Shown here piece by piece: positions 23,740-36,009 of a stretch of 64,000 nucleotides of DNA (positions are counted from its first letter, which is position 1; every line of letters starts with the position of its first letter). The DNA comes from Trichopria drosophilae (lineage: Eukaryota; Arthropoda; Insecta; Hymenoptera; Diapriidae): the NCBI GenBank assembly GCA_030407085.1, contig CM059586.1:28197501-28261500 (forward strand), in the 5' to 3' direction. A model generated the notes under the pieces. The model did no database searches and was not told where the DNA came from. It saw nothing but the letters and a program-made list of their open reading frames with translations. The translations under genes were made by a program, and so were the position numbers.

Positions 23740-26133
23740 ATATATTTCTAAGTTCTATTAGTACAATTCGTATTCTGAAGCAATAACGAATTTCAGGTTC
23801 AAAACTAAAAAAAAAATGAAACAAATGTGACTGAACTGCTGGAATGCATAAAATGCAAAATGCAGCGGAAAAAGTTTTATTTCATTGTATAAAACGTGAT
23901 ATGTTTATTAAGTTATTTAATGTTCTATGAGATTGACCATATTAATTGGTTTCTGACTGACAATTATACCTAAATGTACTGATTACATAATGTACCGTTT
24001 AAATTTGTAATATTTTTATTATGTAATGTAATGATACGATTATTAATTGTATCTTTGTACAGTTGTATATAATATATAATGTGATTTGAAAAAAAAAAAC
24101 ATTTTTCTTATTTTCTACAAAAATGCATGCAGTTATTTTTCTTGTATAATATATTTTGTAACATAGTGTGTACGTTTCAAATCAATACACAAATACGAAA
24201 CGAAAATTCATGTAAGATATATCACTAGAAATTTTGAAGACTGACGAATTTTTTTCAGTGATTTGTTAATTTGTCAAAATTATTTGTTTAATTTTACAAG
24301 TACACTTGTAAAAAAAATAGACTGAAATTATATTTTTATTATTAATTAATCAATGTTTTAATTTGAAACTAGTTAGTATATTAATCTGCATTTTAAATGC
24401 CGTATATTATTTTATTTAACAGAATAATGAATCTCGTTTCACAAAATGCTATATTTAAATGTAACAAAAGACACTTCTAAGTAGTATTATTATGTTTATT
24501 TTTAAGAAAATTCATGATTCAAACTAATATTTAAAACATACAATACAACTGTTTTATTATTATTATTTTAACTGCGAATGGATTGAAAACAACGATATAT
24601 GAGGAAATGGACAATTCTGCATTGATAACATTGAATATTGTTAACTAAAATTGGTTACATTCATTAATTGAAAACAAACCGGTCATTCTCAGATTCACAG
24701 TCTTATCTTATCTCAATACGTGCAATGCATTTATCTACAAATCATTACAAAATGATAGTTTTACTATGAATTAATATTAGTTCTTCTGTAATTCAAAAGA
24801 TATTTACAGTTTTCAAAAAGGAAATGAAGTTGATAAAAAAAAGATTTCTTTTCCAGCAGCAAGACAGTCGTTTCGACCAAATTAAATTCAGAACGCAATA
24901 AATAAGTAAAATTTAACCAATTGGGATAAAAAATTGTCCTATAAGTCAAGGAAATTCATGAACTTAGGCACGAGTCAAAATTAACGTATACATAATAAAT
25001 AAGAAAATTTTACTGAAAAAGGAGGTGATTACATTTTCCTTAGAGGTGCTAGTACATGCTGGTCACGTACATACCCAAAAAAAAGGTTACAAACAAAAGA
25101 TAAAAAGATTTGGTCAATATTAGGTCAAAAAGAGAGGAAAATGATTTAAATATTTCCAATACAGAACCATTTGATTAAATTCGGACTGTGACATAATAGG
25201 AAAAATGCCTTTTATTAGAATTGCAGCAGCAAAGAAGAATTTTATAAAACTTCTTAAATCATGTTTACTTAAGCGGTAGTAAATTATTCTATAAAACTAA
25301 CAGTTCTGTGCAAATTTATCTGACTATAAAGATTGTCCAAGAATTGACCAGCAATATTCAAGATTTCGATGCGATACCGTATGTCTAGCAAAAAAGTCTA
25401 GTACCAAAATTACATTTGATCTACGATGAATATTTTTATAGCCACACTGATAAAAGTGGTTGTAATTTTGCAAAAAAATTACAGTACGAAAATAATGTAA
25501 AATTGCAATAAATACTGCGATTTCAAAATATATTTTGTAAAATTCCATTTATTTTTTGATCTTACGACATTCTATAGCGGTTTTAATATATGTATTGTAA
25601 ATTTCAATGTTATGTTGCAAAATTACATAAGAATATGTAGTATATGCCTATATATAGCCTTCATCAAGATTTGCCCAGGTCATTGTTTAAAACATTATTG
25701 AAAAAGAATTTTTACGCCAATGAAAATTTTTAGAGATCACTACAATCCAGTTGGAAGTACGTAAACCAAAAATATCGGGTTTAAGTAATATGCAATTTCG
25801 ATCTACCGATAGTATACTTCTGTACATTAATTTTGATCATATATTTTAGGTTAGGTTATGGTTTTTGCTGAAAGTCTAGACGTGCAGTTAACATTTTTAT
25901 GAACTTATGTAAATGCAAGTAGATGAGAACTGTCTTTTATATAGATTAATATCTCTCTAAGAAAAAGTAGAAGTAAAAAGGAATGTTGAGAGGGAAGTAA
26001 GGTAATATTCTCTCTTTCTCATTCTCTGTCCTAGTGAGTCAATTAAGAAGGTTTGGTTCGTAATATAAGTTAATAACCATATATTAATAAATAATATATA
26101 CAGAAAAATACTTCTTGATATTTTAGGTGCTTT
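23740..26133. other. Intergenic between genes 1 and 2, no gene seen
   Basis: AT-rich. It starts with the 3' untranslated region of gene 1, where I see no canonical AATAAA in the first few hundred bases. No exon of a further paralog was recognised. Confidence 0.5.
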
Positions 26134-26370
26134 ATGTATTTATGCAAATTTTGTAACTTAATCTGTGTCGAGTGGAAATCTTATATTTCGCATCACCACC
26201 TACATAGAATAATGATGAAACACTTCCATTGTGGTCATGAAAAGTGCAAAAAGATTTTCAAGACTGAAAATGAATTATATTTGCCGGAAAATCCCAGCAT
26301 ATTATTTCGATCTTTCATTATTTTCTTATCACGTAATACATTCAATGATTTTACTGTGAATCTACATTAA
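26134..26370 (+). pseudogene. C2H2 zinc-finger fragment
   Basis: The translated segment contains one complete C2H2 finger (C-x2-C-x12-H-x3-H within residues 4-25, CKFCNLICVEW...HHHLH). A second finger follows that has its cysteine pair (HCGHEKCKKIF) but loses the histidine half, running into unrelated sequence. A possible splice acceptor (TTTTAG) lies just upstream at 26121-26126. It may be a decayed piece of a zinc-finger gene or of a transposon-captured finger. A genuine exon of a distant gene is less likely. Confidence 0.4.
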
Positions 26371-27093
26371 AAATAATTAAAATTACAACATGTTACTGCA
26401 AGGTACTTTCACGTACCTTTTTACTGTTTTTTCACAAATTTTGTTCTAAGTTTACAGTAATTTTATGATGTTAAAAAGCTTCAAGCATTTGTTTAAAGAT
26501 TATAATAGATATCTCTTACAGTACACGAAAATGGTGAACAATGTCATTTATCTCGTCCAATTTAATAACGAAAATCACGTAAAATGAGGTTATGAATTTG
26601 AAAAAAGAAAGAATTTGACCTCTTAGATAAAAATTAATGCACGTGAATACCGTTAAGATGTCAGAAATGTCAAAAAACGGATTTTGTCTAACAATAACGT
26701 GTAGAGCATCAAATTTTTCGTGTTCTCAAGTTATAACTTCTTCTTTACTTTTCGTTAACGATGTAGTAAAACGAGTTAGATGCTATAACTTGCAAAAAGC
26801 CGCAGTTTTTCTCCTTCTTGTGGATATAAGAAGAGAAATATTCATCGTCGATCAAAATGTCTCAGAGTTAAATTGTAGAGTGTAGAAAAATCATTACAAT
26901 GAGTCCTAATTCGTCAAAGTAACTTTAAACCCAGCCGAGTCATTGCAAAGATAAGTAATTTTTTTTTTCGAAAATTGAATGAATCGTTCCTCTAATTTGC
27001 TAAGAATATCACATGGAATCTAAATGTGAAATATTCTCTTTATTCACATAAAGTGGTACAGAACTGAAGTAATTAACTCTAAATCAAACTGTT
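26371..27093. other. Noncoding, no feature seen
   Basis: No supported exon or repeat. An 82-codon open stretch at 26637-26885 shows no family resemblance. Confidence 0.45.
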
Positions 27094-27974
27094 TTAACCC
27101 TTTGCGACGCAGTGATAACCCAGATTACGACCTTTTTAATTCACATCTTTTCTGTCAAATTTCAATGCTTTCGAAGCAATATTCAAAAAATCTTTTTACA
27201 GTTGTAGAGGGGGCTTTTTAGTACGTAACGAAAACGATAATAAATGCAATTACATAAAATTATTAACAAGTATAAATAAATAAATTTAAAAATTCGTCGA
27301 TTTTTGAGAAAGAAAACGTTTTTGAACGAACTAAAAGGTGCATTAGAACCAAATTTGGTACTCGGGGATTTTTGGGGTCGCTGATTACGAATTTGAAGTC
27401 GGTTTTGAAAAATACAAAACGGCAGAAACAATATGGCGGATGAATTTTTAAAAATTCATCTGATTTACTTGAAACTTGTTACTCAGGGGTTTTCGGGGTC
27501 GCTGATTACGAATCTGGCCTCGGATTTTGAATGTTAAAAATGGAGGATCCAAGATGTCCGATCGAAATATGAAAATGTACCCGATATTGATGAAGCTGTG
27601 TACTCGGAGGTTTTTGGGGTCGCTTATTACGAATCTGATCTCTGACTTTTATATATAAAATTCCGAGTACATACAGTATCAAGTTTTATTTCTATCAAGT
27701 AAATTTTTACATTTATGTAGGCCATCTTGGATCCACCATTTTGAATTTACAAAATCTGACTTCATATTCGCAATCAGCGATCCCAAAAACCCCCAAGTAC
27801 CAACATTCGTCAAAATCAAGTAAATTGTTTACATTTATGTCAGCAATCTTCGAGCCGCCATTTTGAATTTACAAAATCTGACTTCAGATTCGTAATCAGC
27901 GACCCCGAAAATCCCCGTGTAACAATTTGCAGCTGTTTTCCGTATAAAGAAAAATGTGCGCCGCAAAGAGTTAA
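27094..27974. mobile_element. Nonautonomous piggyBac-like element built of palindromic repeat units
   Basis: The left edge is TTAACCCTTTGCGACGC (27094-27110). The right edge (27958-27974), read inverted, is TTAACTCTTTGCGGCGC. These are matching termini with TTAA at both outer edges, as in piggyBac. The interior is three forward units of about 120 bp (repeats of ACTCGGGG...GGGGTCGCTGATTACGAATC near 27357, 27477 and 27600), then inverted units from about 27660 to 27940. It has no transposase. The interior family is the same as at 16740-17627 and 51410-51800. Confidence 0.75.
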
Positions 27975-28828
27975 GTAGTTTATGTAAAGTTCTGCTTTGG
28001 TACTACGATTTTATTATTAATATTTATAATATAAATTGTACGATATTCGTGGTTTAGTCAATTCCAATTAAAAAAACAAACTTTGTCGAAGTAAAACAAT
28101 TTCTAAAAATACTAATCAGATCTCATCAAATCATGGAATTCTGAGTTGGAATTTCGGAAAATTGTTCTAAAAATGTTTATTTCGTAGGAAATAAATATTT
28201 TACAACTAACTACATAAGATTATATTAAAACTGCAATTTTTCACGATAGTTGGTACAGAATATATATGTAATCTGAAACTGTATTTTGATTTCTTAATAT
28301 GAAAAGGGCAACTTCGTTTAAACTCCTTGTAAATACAAAAACTGTAAATGAAATGCATTTTACACACTTCTATTAGAAATGTGTGTAAAGTTTATTTTAT
28401 CAATAACAATTTCATGTTGAAGAAAATAATATTATAATAATGTAAGAATATCGCAACATATCACATAACCGTTAATAACGATTTAAATAATTTATACTTA
28501 AACTCTGTGAGCATTCATGAATTTTTCGACCCAATTAAAAGATATGGGAGCGAAATGATATTTACCCCTTTTTATTAGAAAATATAATCTGTTTAACATG
28601 CAAATTATCGACCTATAATATCGTGATGATCAAGCATATCTAATCATGCGTCACAAAAACAAAACTGAAACATACGATTGTACGAAATTTAATGCCAATA
28701 AGACTAAAACAAAGGTGTATCTCAAGATTATTTTGAAGCAGTAAGTAGATAGTAAATATTCGCATTAGGAATGTAAATAATTGCTTACTCGGAAAATAAA
28801 CGATTATTGTACTCAGAGATTGGAATAA
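27975..28828. other. Upstream region of gene 2
   Basis: AT-rich sequence without recognised exons. Likely 5' regulatory DNA of the gene at 28881. Confidence 0.45.
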
Positions 28829-28837
28829 TATATAAAA
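28829..28837 (+). promoter_or_regulatory. TATA box of secreted-protein gene 2
   Basis: TATATAAAA, 44 bases before the ATG at 28881, almost the same spacing as in gene 1. Confidence 0.65.
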
Positions 28838-28880
28838 ACTGACTGCTTAACAAATAGAAACAAACGGACACTGAATAGCC

Positions 28881-30390
28881 ATGATGAAGTTTGGGGTTTT
28901 GTTGGCATTAGCTTTTATTGGGGTAAGTAGAAAATCAATATATTTAGTCACGGTAAAATTTTATGGTAATATAAAAATAATTTGCAATAATTTTCTTTAA
29001 ATTACCGTTAACTACTATAAAATCATTTCTAATATTTTAGGTTACCCAAGCTGTATTTACAGTAAGTGTTCATTATGATCGGGTTAATAAGGTACTCGAC
29101 TTTGAGTTGGATAAGATGGCTAGGCAGAGGAGCTCTGCAGTCAAAATTGGTGCTAACTGGAAACAAGCAGCTGATGACTTTTTAAGCAGAATACAACGTG
29201 CCGTTCAAGGACCATTAAAAGAAGTTAGTCACATCAACAATAAAAACATGTGGAAGACCCTGAAATTATTAAGATTTGGAACATTATACTATGAAGTTAT
29301 TGATCTTTCCATATACCAAGATTCTGGCCAAAATATTTGTAAAATTGGCGAAAAGTATGATTGAAAGTTTTTTGAAAACTGTAATGTTTATCCCCTGAAA
29401 CCAATCTGGGTTGATACTGTACAGCTCCGATTTCTATTTTTCATACATTTTTTATATGTGGAAAACATGAACAAAAAGTTTGACAAAAAATATCATTCGC
29501 GATATTTATGTTCATTTAATACTTAGATCTGTTTCCAGATCTACTTTATAGTATAATCGCATTTTACCCAAAAGTTTAATTAGACAACGTTGTGGGATAT
29601 TTATAGGTTTTTTATCTTTTATTTAATAATGTTTTAAAGACGTCATTACTAATAGAAAAATTGACTTTTTCAGACAACAAACTTTGCAGAAGCTAATATC
29701 AATGAATGGGAGGACTGCTCTAAGTTGGCTCAATATTTCGAGACAAAAGTCGACGTGTTCGTGAATGAGTCCACTGTCAAATGTGTAAATGAGACATTTG
29801 AGAAGAGTTACTCTTACGTACGAAATGTATTGTACGAGTGGGACAAACTCATCAAGATTTTTACCGACTTTAAAGCTAGAACTGACTTTTGCGTTACCAA
29901 AGAAGTTCGTAGTGAAGCGCATAGTTGTTTGGGTGCCGTAAGTTCTAAATTCTTCAGAATGTTAAACAATACAATATAATGTCTGTAACACTTCATATAA
30001 AGTTAACTTAACTGTTGTGAAAGTTTCAGTTCGTTACTTTCATTTTCGTTCTTTGATGCTTTGTTTCTGATAGTAAATATTATTATATATGCGCGATATA
30101 TTATTATGTGCGTAAAAATGTAAGACAAAATTGCAATTCATGTTTTACAGGTTGAAACCAAGGCAAGGATAAAATCATTAACTGACAAGATTTACGACAC
30201 CGTCAAGCTAACCTCGAAACTGAAAGGTCATACGCCAAACTTGAGACCAAGATATTCCAACTGCGGTACTCCTGTCAAAATAAATAATCAAGTTAAAGAA
30301 GATGCCAAAGTCGTAAAATTGAATATTGTTGACTGCATTTCATCACATCTTGTCGAACAAGATCCGGTGACAATTAACTATCAATATTAA
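28881..30390 (+). CDS. Secreted cysteine-containing protein, paralog 2 (4 exons)
   Basis: Exons 28881-28922, 29041-29223, 29674-29937 and 30151-30390, all phase 0, give 242 residues. A clear signal peptide (MMKFGVLLALAFIGVTQA) is split by intron 1, with cleavage likely after residue 18. The mature protein is helical and charged. Six cysteines lie at 90, 112, 148, 160, 201 (CGTP) and 225, with spacing like paralogs 1 and 3 (21-22 between the first two, 36 between the second and third). Possible N-glycosylation sites lie near 106 and 114. The exon 2 donor is GTTAGT, a weak site as in gene 1. It is the most compact gene of the cluster and so the best reference model. The role is unknown. An extracellular or gland-secreted protein is inferred from the signal peptide and cysteines only. 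Confidence 0.85.
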
Positions 30391-30448
30391 ATGCCTAGAA
30401 GATAATTAAATTGTAATTAGACCCGTTGATACTATTTGTAGCTTAAGT

Positions 30449-30454
30449 AATAAA
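30449..30454 (+). terminator. Polyadenylation signal of gene 2
   Basis: AATAAA, 59 bases after the stop codon at 30390, followed by AT-rich sequence. Canonical signal and distance. Confidence 0.6.
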
Positions 30455-30676
30455 GAATTTTAACAACACTTTCTAATCTAACATCATTTTTAGAGATTGA
30501 ATTTTATATCGAATGCTATATCGAATTCCAAGTTTAGAGAACTCAAATTGACTTTACGTTTAAGAATATCTGAAATATACTTCGTCCATATATCTCGTCA
30601 TAAAGTTAGGTCCTATGTTAATGAGGTCTTAATGTCTTAATGTACATTTTTCCGTAGACTATAAAAAGAATATTAT

Positions 30677-31741
30677 TACACGGAGAAAAAATTCTCAGAA
30701 TTTTTGTACGGAAATGTCCTGAAAAATTACCGTGCTGTCCCATAAACGCAGTGCATGTTGTTGGCAAAGTAAAATTGACATTGCTATGCTGAATTTTTCC
30801 AAAGTAACATGTAAAATTTCGGATCAAGAGCACAGTAAAAATTCGTGTGCCACAATACAGCAAAAATTCCTGTGCTACAATACAGTAGAATTTCCTGGGT
30901 CATAGCATAGTAAAAATGTTTGGCTCACAATTCATTCCAAAATGGAAACAAATCGAATGCAAACAGAAAATACGTGAAAATTTTGCACACGATCTCGTTT
31001 ATTGGGTATAGATGAAACAAATTGCAAACCTACAAGTAATGTCAATAGTTCTTAAAATTGTAAAAGCCTTATCGACATTTACTTTCAGCTGACAAGATAT
31101 ATCAATGTTTGTTGTATATTATTTGTATGCACGAAAACAAAAATTCTATTTTACTTTCAACTTGAAAAAGTAATAATTATATTTTATTAAAATTTAAAGC
31201 AATAGGAAAAGGACTATTAATAACTGATTCACATATTCCTATCACCCTGTATAAATTGGCCAAACTTGTTGAAAAGAAATTACTGCAACGAGAACAAAAA
31301 CAATTAATCACCAAACTACTCGGTTCGGACCAGTTCAGACCCGTACGTCGGACTACTCGGCCGCCATATTGGTGCTCTTTTGTTTTCACCGTTTTCACCG
31401 CAGTTAGACTCGGTAGCATTCGGATATGTTCGGAAACTTTCGCTTCCACTTCGAGAAGTGGCATAGTAAAAATAATGAAGCAACATATTATAAATTCTTC
31501 AAATATTGGGGATTATTTGACTCGCACTAACTTAAAAACTCGATCTCCTGTAAATTTTACGGTGCTACACTGAACATTTCGCCTAGCTCGTACATAAAGA
31601 TATCTAGCCATTATTGCAAATATTCCTGTCCAGAAAAGCAATATTTCTTGTCTGTTGCTATAAATATTTCCGAAAAATCAAATTGCACTAATTTTCAGGT
31701 GACTAGCACGGTAATTTTTCAGGAAATTTTTTCTCCGTGTA
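30677..31741. mobile_element. 1.06-kb nonautonomous DNA transposon with ACACGGAGAAAAAATT ends
   Basis: The left terminus ACACGGAGAAAAAATT and right terminus AATTTTTTCTCCGTGT are perfect inverted copies. Inverted similarity resumes further in (TGAAAAATTACCGTGCT against AGCACGGTAATTTTTCA). TA adjoins CACGG on both sides, which would fit a TA duplication. The interior has no transposase. Overlapping frames on both strands (31177-31464 and 31256-31573) look accidental. The element separates genes 2 and 3. Confidence 0.75.
30833..30932 (+). repeat. 25-bp tandem repeat, four units
   Basis: Four diverged units of 25 bases with consensus close to CAGTAAAAATTCCTGTG followed by CCACAATA, inside the element at 30677-31741. 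It may be a transposase-binding subterminal array or a simple expansion. Confidence 0.6.
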
Positions 31742-31961
31742 CTAATATTATTATTACATGAAAAATGAATTCCATTTGTTATAAAAATGCGTGCTCTTAG
31801 ATGCGAAGTATGTTCATGAAAACCTGCAAATAAACTGTAAACAATACTTTAGATGAGTTGATCGAATACCACTCGAATTTTTCTGTTCGAGATTATAACA
31901 TAACGTGACTTTACGCATAATTTGTGTACTTTTAACTTGCACCCTCTTAAATTTTGAAGTA

Positions 31962-32110
31962 CAGTAGAGCCCCGGTGTATTTGCGTTTCGCTAAATTACG
32001 TCCCAGCATATTTGCGCAGTTCCGTCTCGTTATATTTGTCTGTCGCCGCTCTGTTTTTCCCCCACCTTGCGCGCTCCCACAGGAGAGTGGGAGAAGCGAC
32101 GGTACCCCTC
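31962..32110 (+). mobile_element. pogo/Tigger-like terminal fragment
   Basis: CAGTAGAGCCCCGGTGTATT after a TA dinucleotide (31960-31961) matches the known pogo/Tigger terminal pattern CAGTAGAGxCxCGxTxTxxxCG. The following 150 bases are GC-richer than the surroundings. I could not find the opposite end, so it is a one-sided remnant about 0.6 kb upstream of gene 3. Confidence 0.5.
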
Positions 32111-32715
32111 TTTTAACAAACATAGAACCATTTAACTAAAATACTATATTTTTACTACACGACTTACATTATTAAATATAATTTATATTTTCATATTTAC
32201 CTCAAACAAGTTACATTGATAAATACATGAATTTAAGTCAGTTAGTCATCCGAGATAAGAAACTTACCTAACTGCATTACTCATGCAGGTTCATTAGTTT
32301 TAATGACATTTGAATGACGGCAAATTGTAGGTCCACCGAATGAATTACTGAAGATTTCCACCAAAGACTGATTATTGTTGCAAAAATAATAAAAAATATA
32401 ATATGTTAAAAATTAATGTATATGAAAATGTAACGAAATATTTTGAAATAAAACAAACCCTCGTAGAATATTTTGGCGCATTTCGGGATTCTGATCTGGG
32501 CTTGAGGTAATTACGGAGCTAAGACACTAACCTTATCAAAATATGCAGCCCACATAAAAATCACTAAATGGACGATGTAATGTATAATTAATGAGATAGT
32601 ATTATAAAACTATTAAGATTTTTGATATTCTATCGTCAGTTTTTCTAATAAAAACCACAACACAGTCATTTTCGTGTCAGTTACCTTCAGTGGTCTGGTA
32701 GTGTAGTGCACGATA

Positions 32716-35700
32716 ATGTTAAACAAATCAATCAACTTTAACGTTACACAGTGTTGTGACAAGAAAATCAGTACTAGAACTATTCCGAAATGGATTTACT
32801 ACTTCGCTACGATTATGGTAAGTTATAAATAAAATATATGTAACTCTAAATAATTAATTAACAACATAGTAAGTGTGAGTATAGTTAAAACACACTGAGA
32901 GACTTTATATAATAAAAATAACACTCAGATTATTTAGAATGCGGTAAACTTATGAGAATATTAAAGAATAAATTTCATTGTTATTACAATACATTTCTAA
33001 GATATCTTATTAACAAATTTATATACAAAATAATAAAATTTAAGAACTGTACTCTGAATATCCATAAGTTTTATTTATTATAAGCGGTTTCTGTAACAAA
33101 AATCTATACGTGTAGAATTCTTTACCAATGTCTGTTTTCTTATATATATTTCAATGAAATATCCCACTAAATTTGTAATCATTTATCGAAGTCTGAAACA
33201 CGTGCACAATAGTTATTTTGACCGTTATTCTTAGGTAGATTTAGTTACGAAATTACTTTTTTGTATGTTTCATGGAATTTAAATAAAGTCGTAGAAACAC
33301 TACTATAATGTTAATAATAATTTAAATATTTTTATGATAATGTTTAATTAATTCTTTGTTATATATAAGTTTATGAATTGGTAAATCGATATCATAGCAT
33401 ATCAGCGTAATGTTCGAGCTTAATGATGACTGTGTCATATTCATAAAATGAGTGATAACAATTTTATCGGTTAGTTCCAAAAACTTTTATTTCAAAACAA
33501 AAGGTTTTACTTTTATTATTGAATTCAATATTCTGTCAAGTAAGTAATTAAAATTTGTTTCAAAATACATGCATATCAAATGTTTAATTTGGCAGAAATT
33601 TAAATTTAAAAAGTGTTCAGAATACGGAAGATTCTTAACAGTAATTATTTTTGAATCATAAAATCTGAAGAATAGTTTAGTATAAATGAAAGGTATACAC
33701 TTAGAGACCGGCAGTATTAAAATTTCATGCAAATGTATTAAATATTAATGTTTTTATATGAAAATAGGGAAAATCGGCCCACTATACGAAAATTTAGTAT
33801 CGACATTTTTAATATTTAGTATTACAATTATAAGAAAGTGCTACTCTGACTATGAAATCTTAATAATGTTTATACGAAAAACTAACATTTCGAATAAAGA
33901 TATTCTTTATAATAATAATCAAAATTAATTATTCTAAAAATTCTACTTGATATCTAGAATTCCATAAAAATGTTGATTTGCAGAGTTTTCTGTTATTTAT
34001 TTCACAAATAAAATAGGAACATTTTCTCAGAACAATACTTATTGAGACTACTGCGAGTTGCATAAGCTTAGATAAGTGACGCATGATATGTTTCTATTAT
34101 ACGAAATCATGTGCAACTTCGTTTAAGGATTACGTAGCCACCTAGCGCCCGTCGGGAGAACCCTCAAGTTTACGCATACATGAACTCCCAGTATAGCGTA
34201 TATATGCAGGCCTGTTATTTATCTGACAAGACCAAACACCGCACGCCAGAGGGCGACAATTCTCGAGAACAAAGTAGTATACCCTGTTTTTTTAAATAGG
34301 ATTTGAGTGACGCGCAGGCTGGTAATTTAGAGCTTTCTCTTCTTCATTGAACAGAGATAAAGGGACCTCACGCTGTTTTAAATGATATTTCGTGATGTCC
34401 CTCTGTTTTTTCAAAATTTGCAATCGGACATTTTTAAAAAATGGTTGTTCTCTGTTTTCCAAACAGTAGTTCGTTTATTTTTTATATTTTTATATCAGCA
34501 TTTTCTAATTATAAATTATAAATATTAAAAGCATATTATCAAATATTGCAACATAAATACTAAAAATTGATAAAGCAATAAGAATAATCGTTTTGTATTC
34601 ACTATACTACTTTTTAGCATACGGTCATATTTTTCCCGATTTTCGTATGGGGAATATTAAAAATTAGTATTCTCGGTCTTTCAGTATACAAAAATGAAAT
34701 TATAAACACGTAAACAGCGATTGAAACTACAACCGGAGACTCCGTCGTCTCAAAAAAGTAACTTGTAATGTCCCCTTATGAGACGTTCCAAAATGTCTTA
34801 AAATAGACGCAAATGTATATTAAATGAAGACCTCGTTTTTGCACTGATTTCCTAAAAATAATTAAAAACGGACTAATGTAAAAACTATATAATATTCGGT
34901 TTGTTTACGCAATTTTCAGTGCTGCATACTAGCAGTTCAAGGAAAAGAAGATTTTTTGAAAATGATCGATCACAATAAAAGATTAACAACAAAATACGTC
35001 GATATTGCTAGCGAAGTTCAAACAAGATGGGTACAGAAAACAACAACATATGCTGAAATGATGTTAAACCAAACCAGGGATGAATTATTAGCTGTAAGTA
35101 TTACGCAAAATAAACTAATTTGTAACTTCAATGATATCAATGTTTTATTTTATTCTCTATAATATATATGGCCTTACAATTTAGGAACTTAACAAAATTG
35201 GATTAGTTTATACGAAGTCCCAATCGCGATGTCACGGGACCAAAGAACTTATGGAAGTTATGACTCTTGCTGCTTCCTACGATAAAATTAAGTGTATCAA
35301 AAAACAAGGGAAAAAAGCCGAATTTGTCATTCAAGATGATATAATAATTCCTTTGAATAAAAAACTGAAAGACCTTACGAAAATTCGGAGGGAATTAACA
35401 AAGTGTACAAAATCAAAAGCTACTGTCGCTTGTCGTACTAATGTAAGTATATTTATTAAGTTATCAAATATTCCGCATGGAAATAATCATAAATGTTCTT
35501 AAATTCAATATTCTCAAACGTTAATTTTTGTTGCAGCTTGATGTACACGCGAGGATAAGTGATGATGCCAAGATTAAATATGCTAGAAAGTTTGCAAAAA
35601 CTCTTCAACCAAATGCTTATAAAATACTCAATTTACAAAAGTGCAATAATCCTAAAATTGAAAAATTAAAAAATAGCCAATTTAACCGAGCAGTTAAAAT

Positions 35701-35740
35701 GATGCACAATCATTTAAAAAACTGTATGTCACAGCATTAA
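32716..35740 (+). CDS. Secreted cysteine-containing protein, paralog 3 (4 exons)
   Basis: Exons 32716-32817, 34920-35093, 35185-35442 and 35537-35740, phase 0 throughout, give 245 residues. Exon 1 is longer than in the paralogs (34 codons). The hydrophobic segment WIYYFATIMCCILAV spans intron 1 after a polar 25-residue lead, so the signal may be a late-starting signal peptide or a signal anchor. Cysteines at 108, 129, 166, 175, 214 (CNNP instead of CGxP) and 241 follow the family spacing. The mature part is very rich in lysine. Intron 1 is 2.1 kb, the other two are under 100 bases. I saw no good TATA box close to the ATG, so the first exon is the least certain part. The alternative is an unrecognised upstream or different exon 1. 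Confidence 0.75.
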
Positions 35741-36009
35741 AGCTTTGAACAAATTTATTAACTTCAAAGGGGGCTAAACTGCAGTTCAAATAGTCTTGCA
35801 CATTTTTGTGTATTCATTAATAACAATATTATATTTACATTTGCAATATGCATACAACTTTCTAAAGTCTTTCTTTATTTCCTTAAAATAGGGATAAGCA
35901 ACATGTTTCAAGTACTATAATTACAAGTATTGTGCCCAATTATAGAGGGACTCGAAATAACTAGAACAATATGGGAATATTTTGGAATTCAATTCGTAAA
36001 ACGTGTAAC

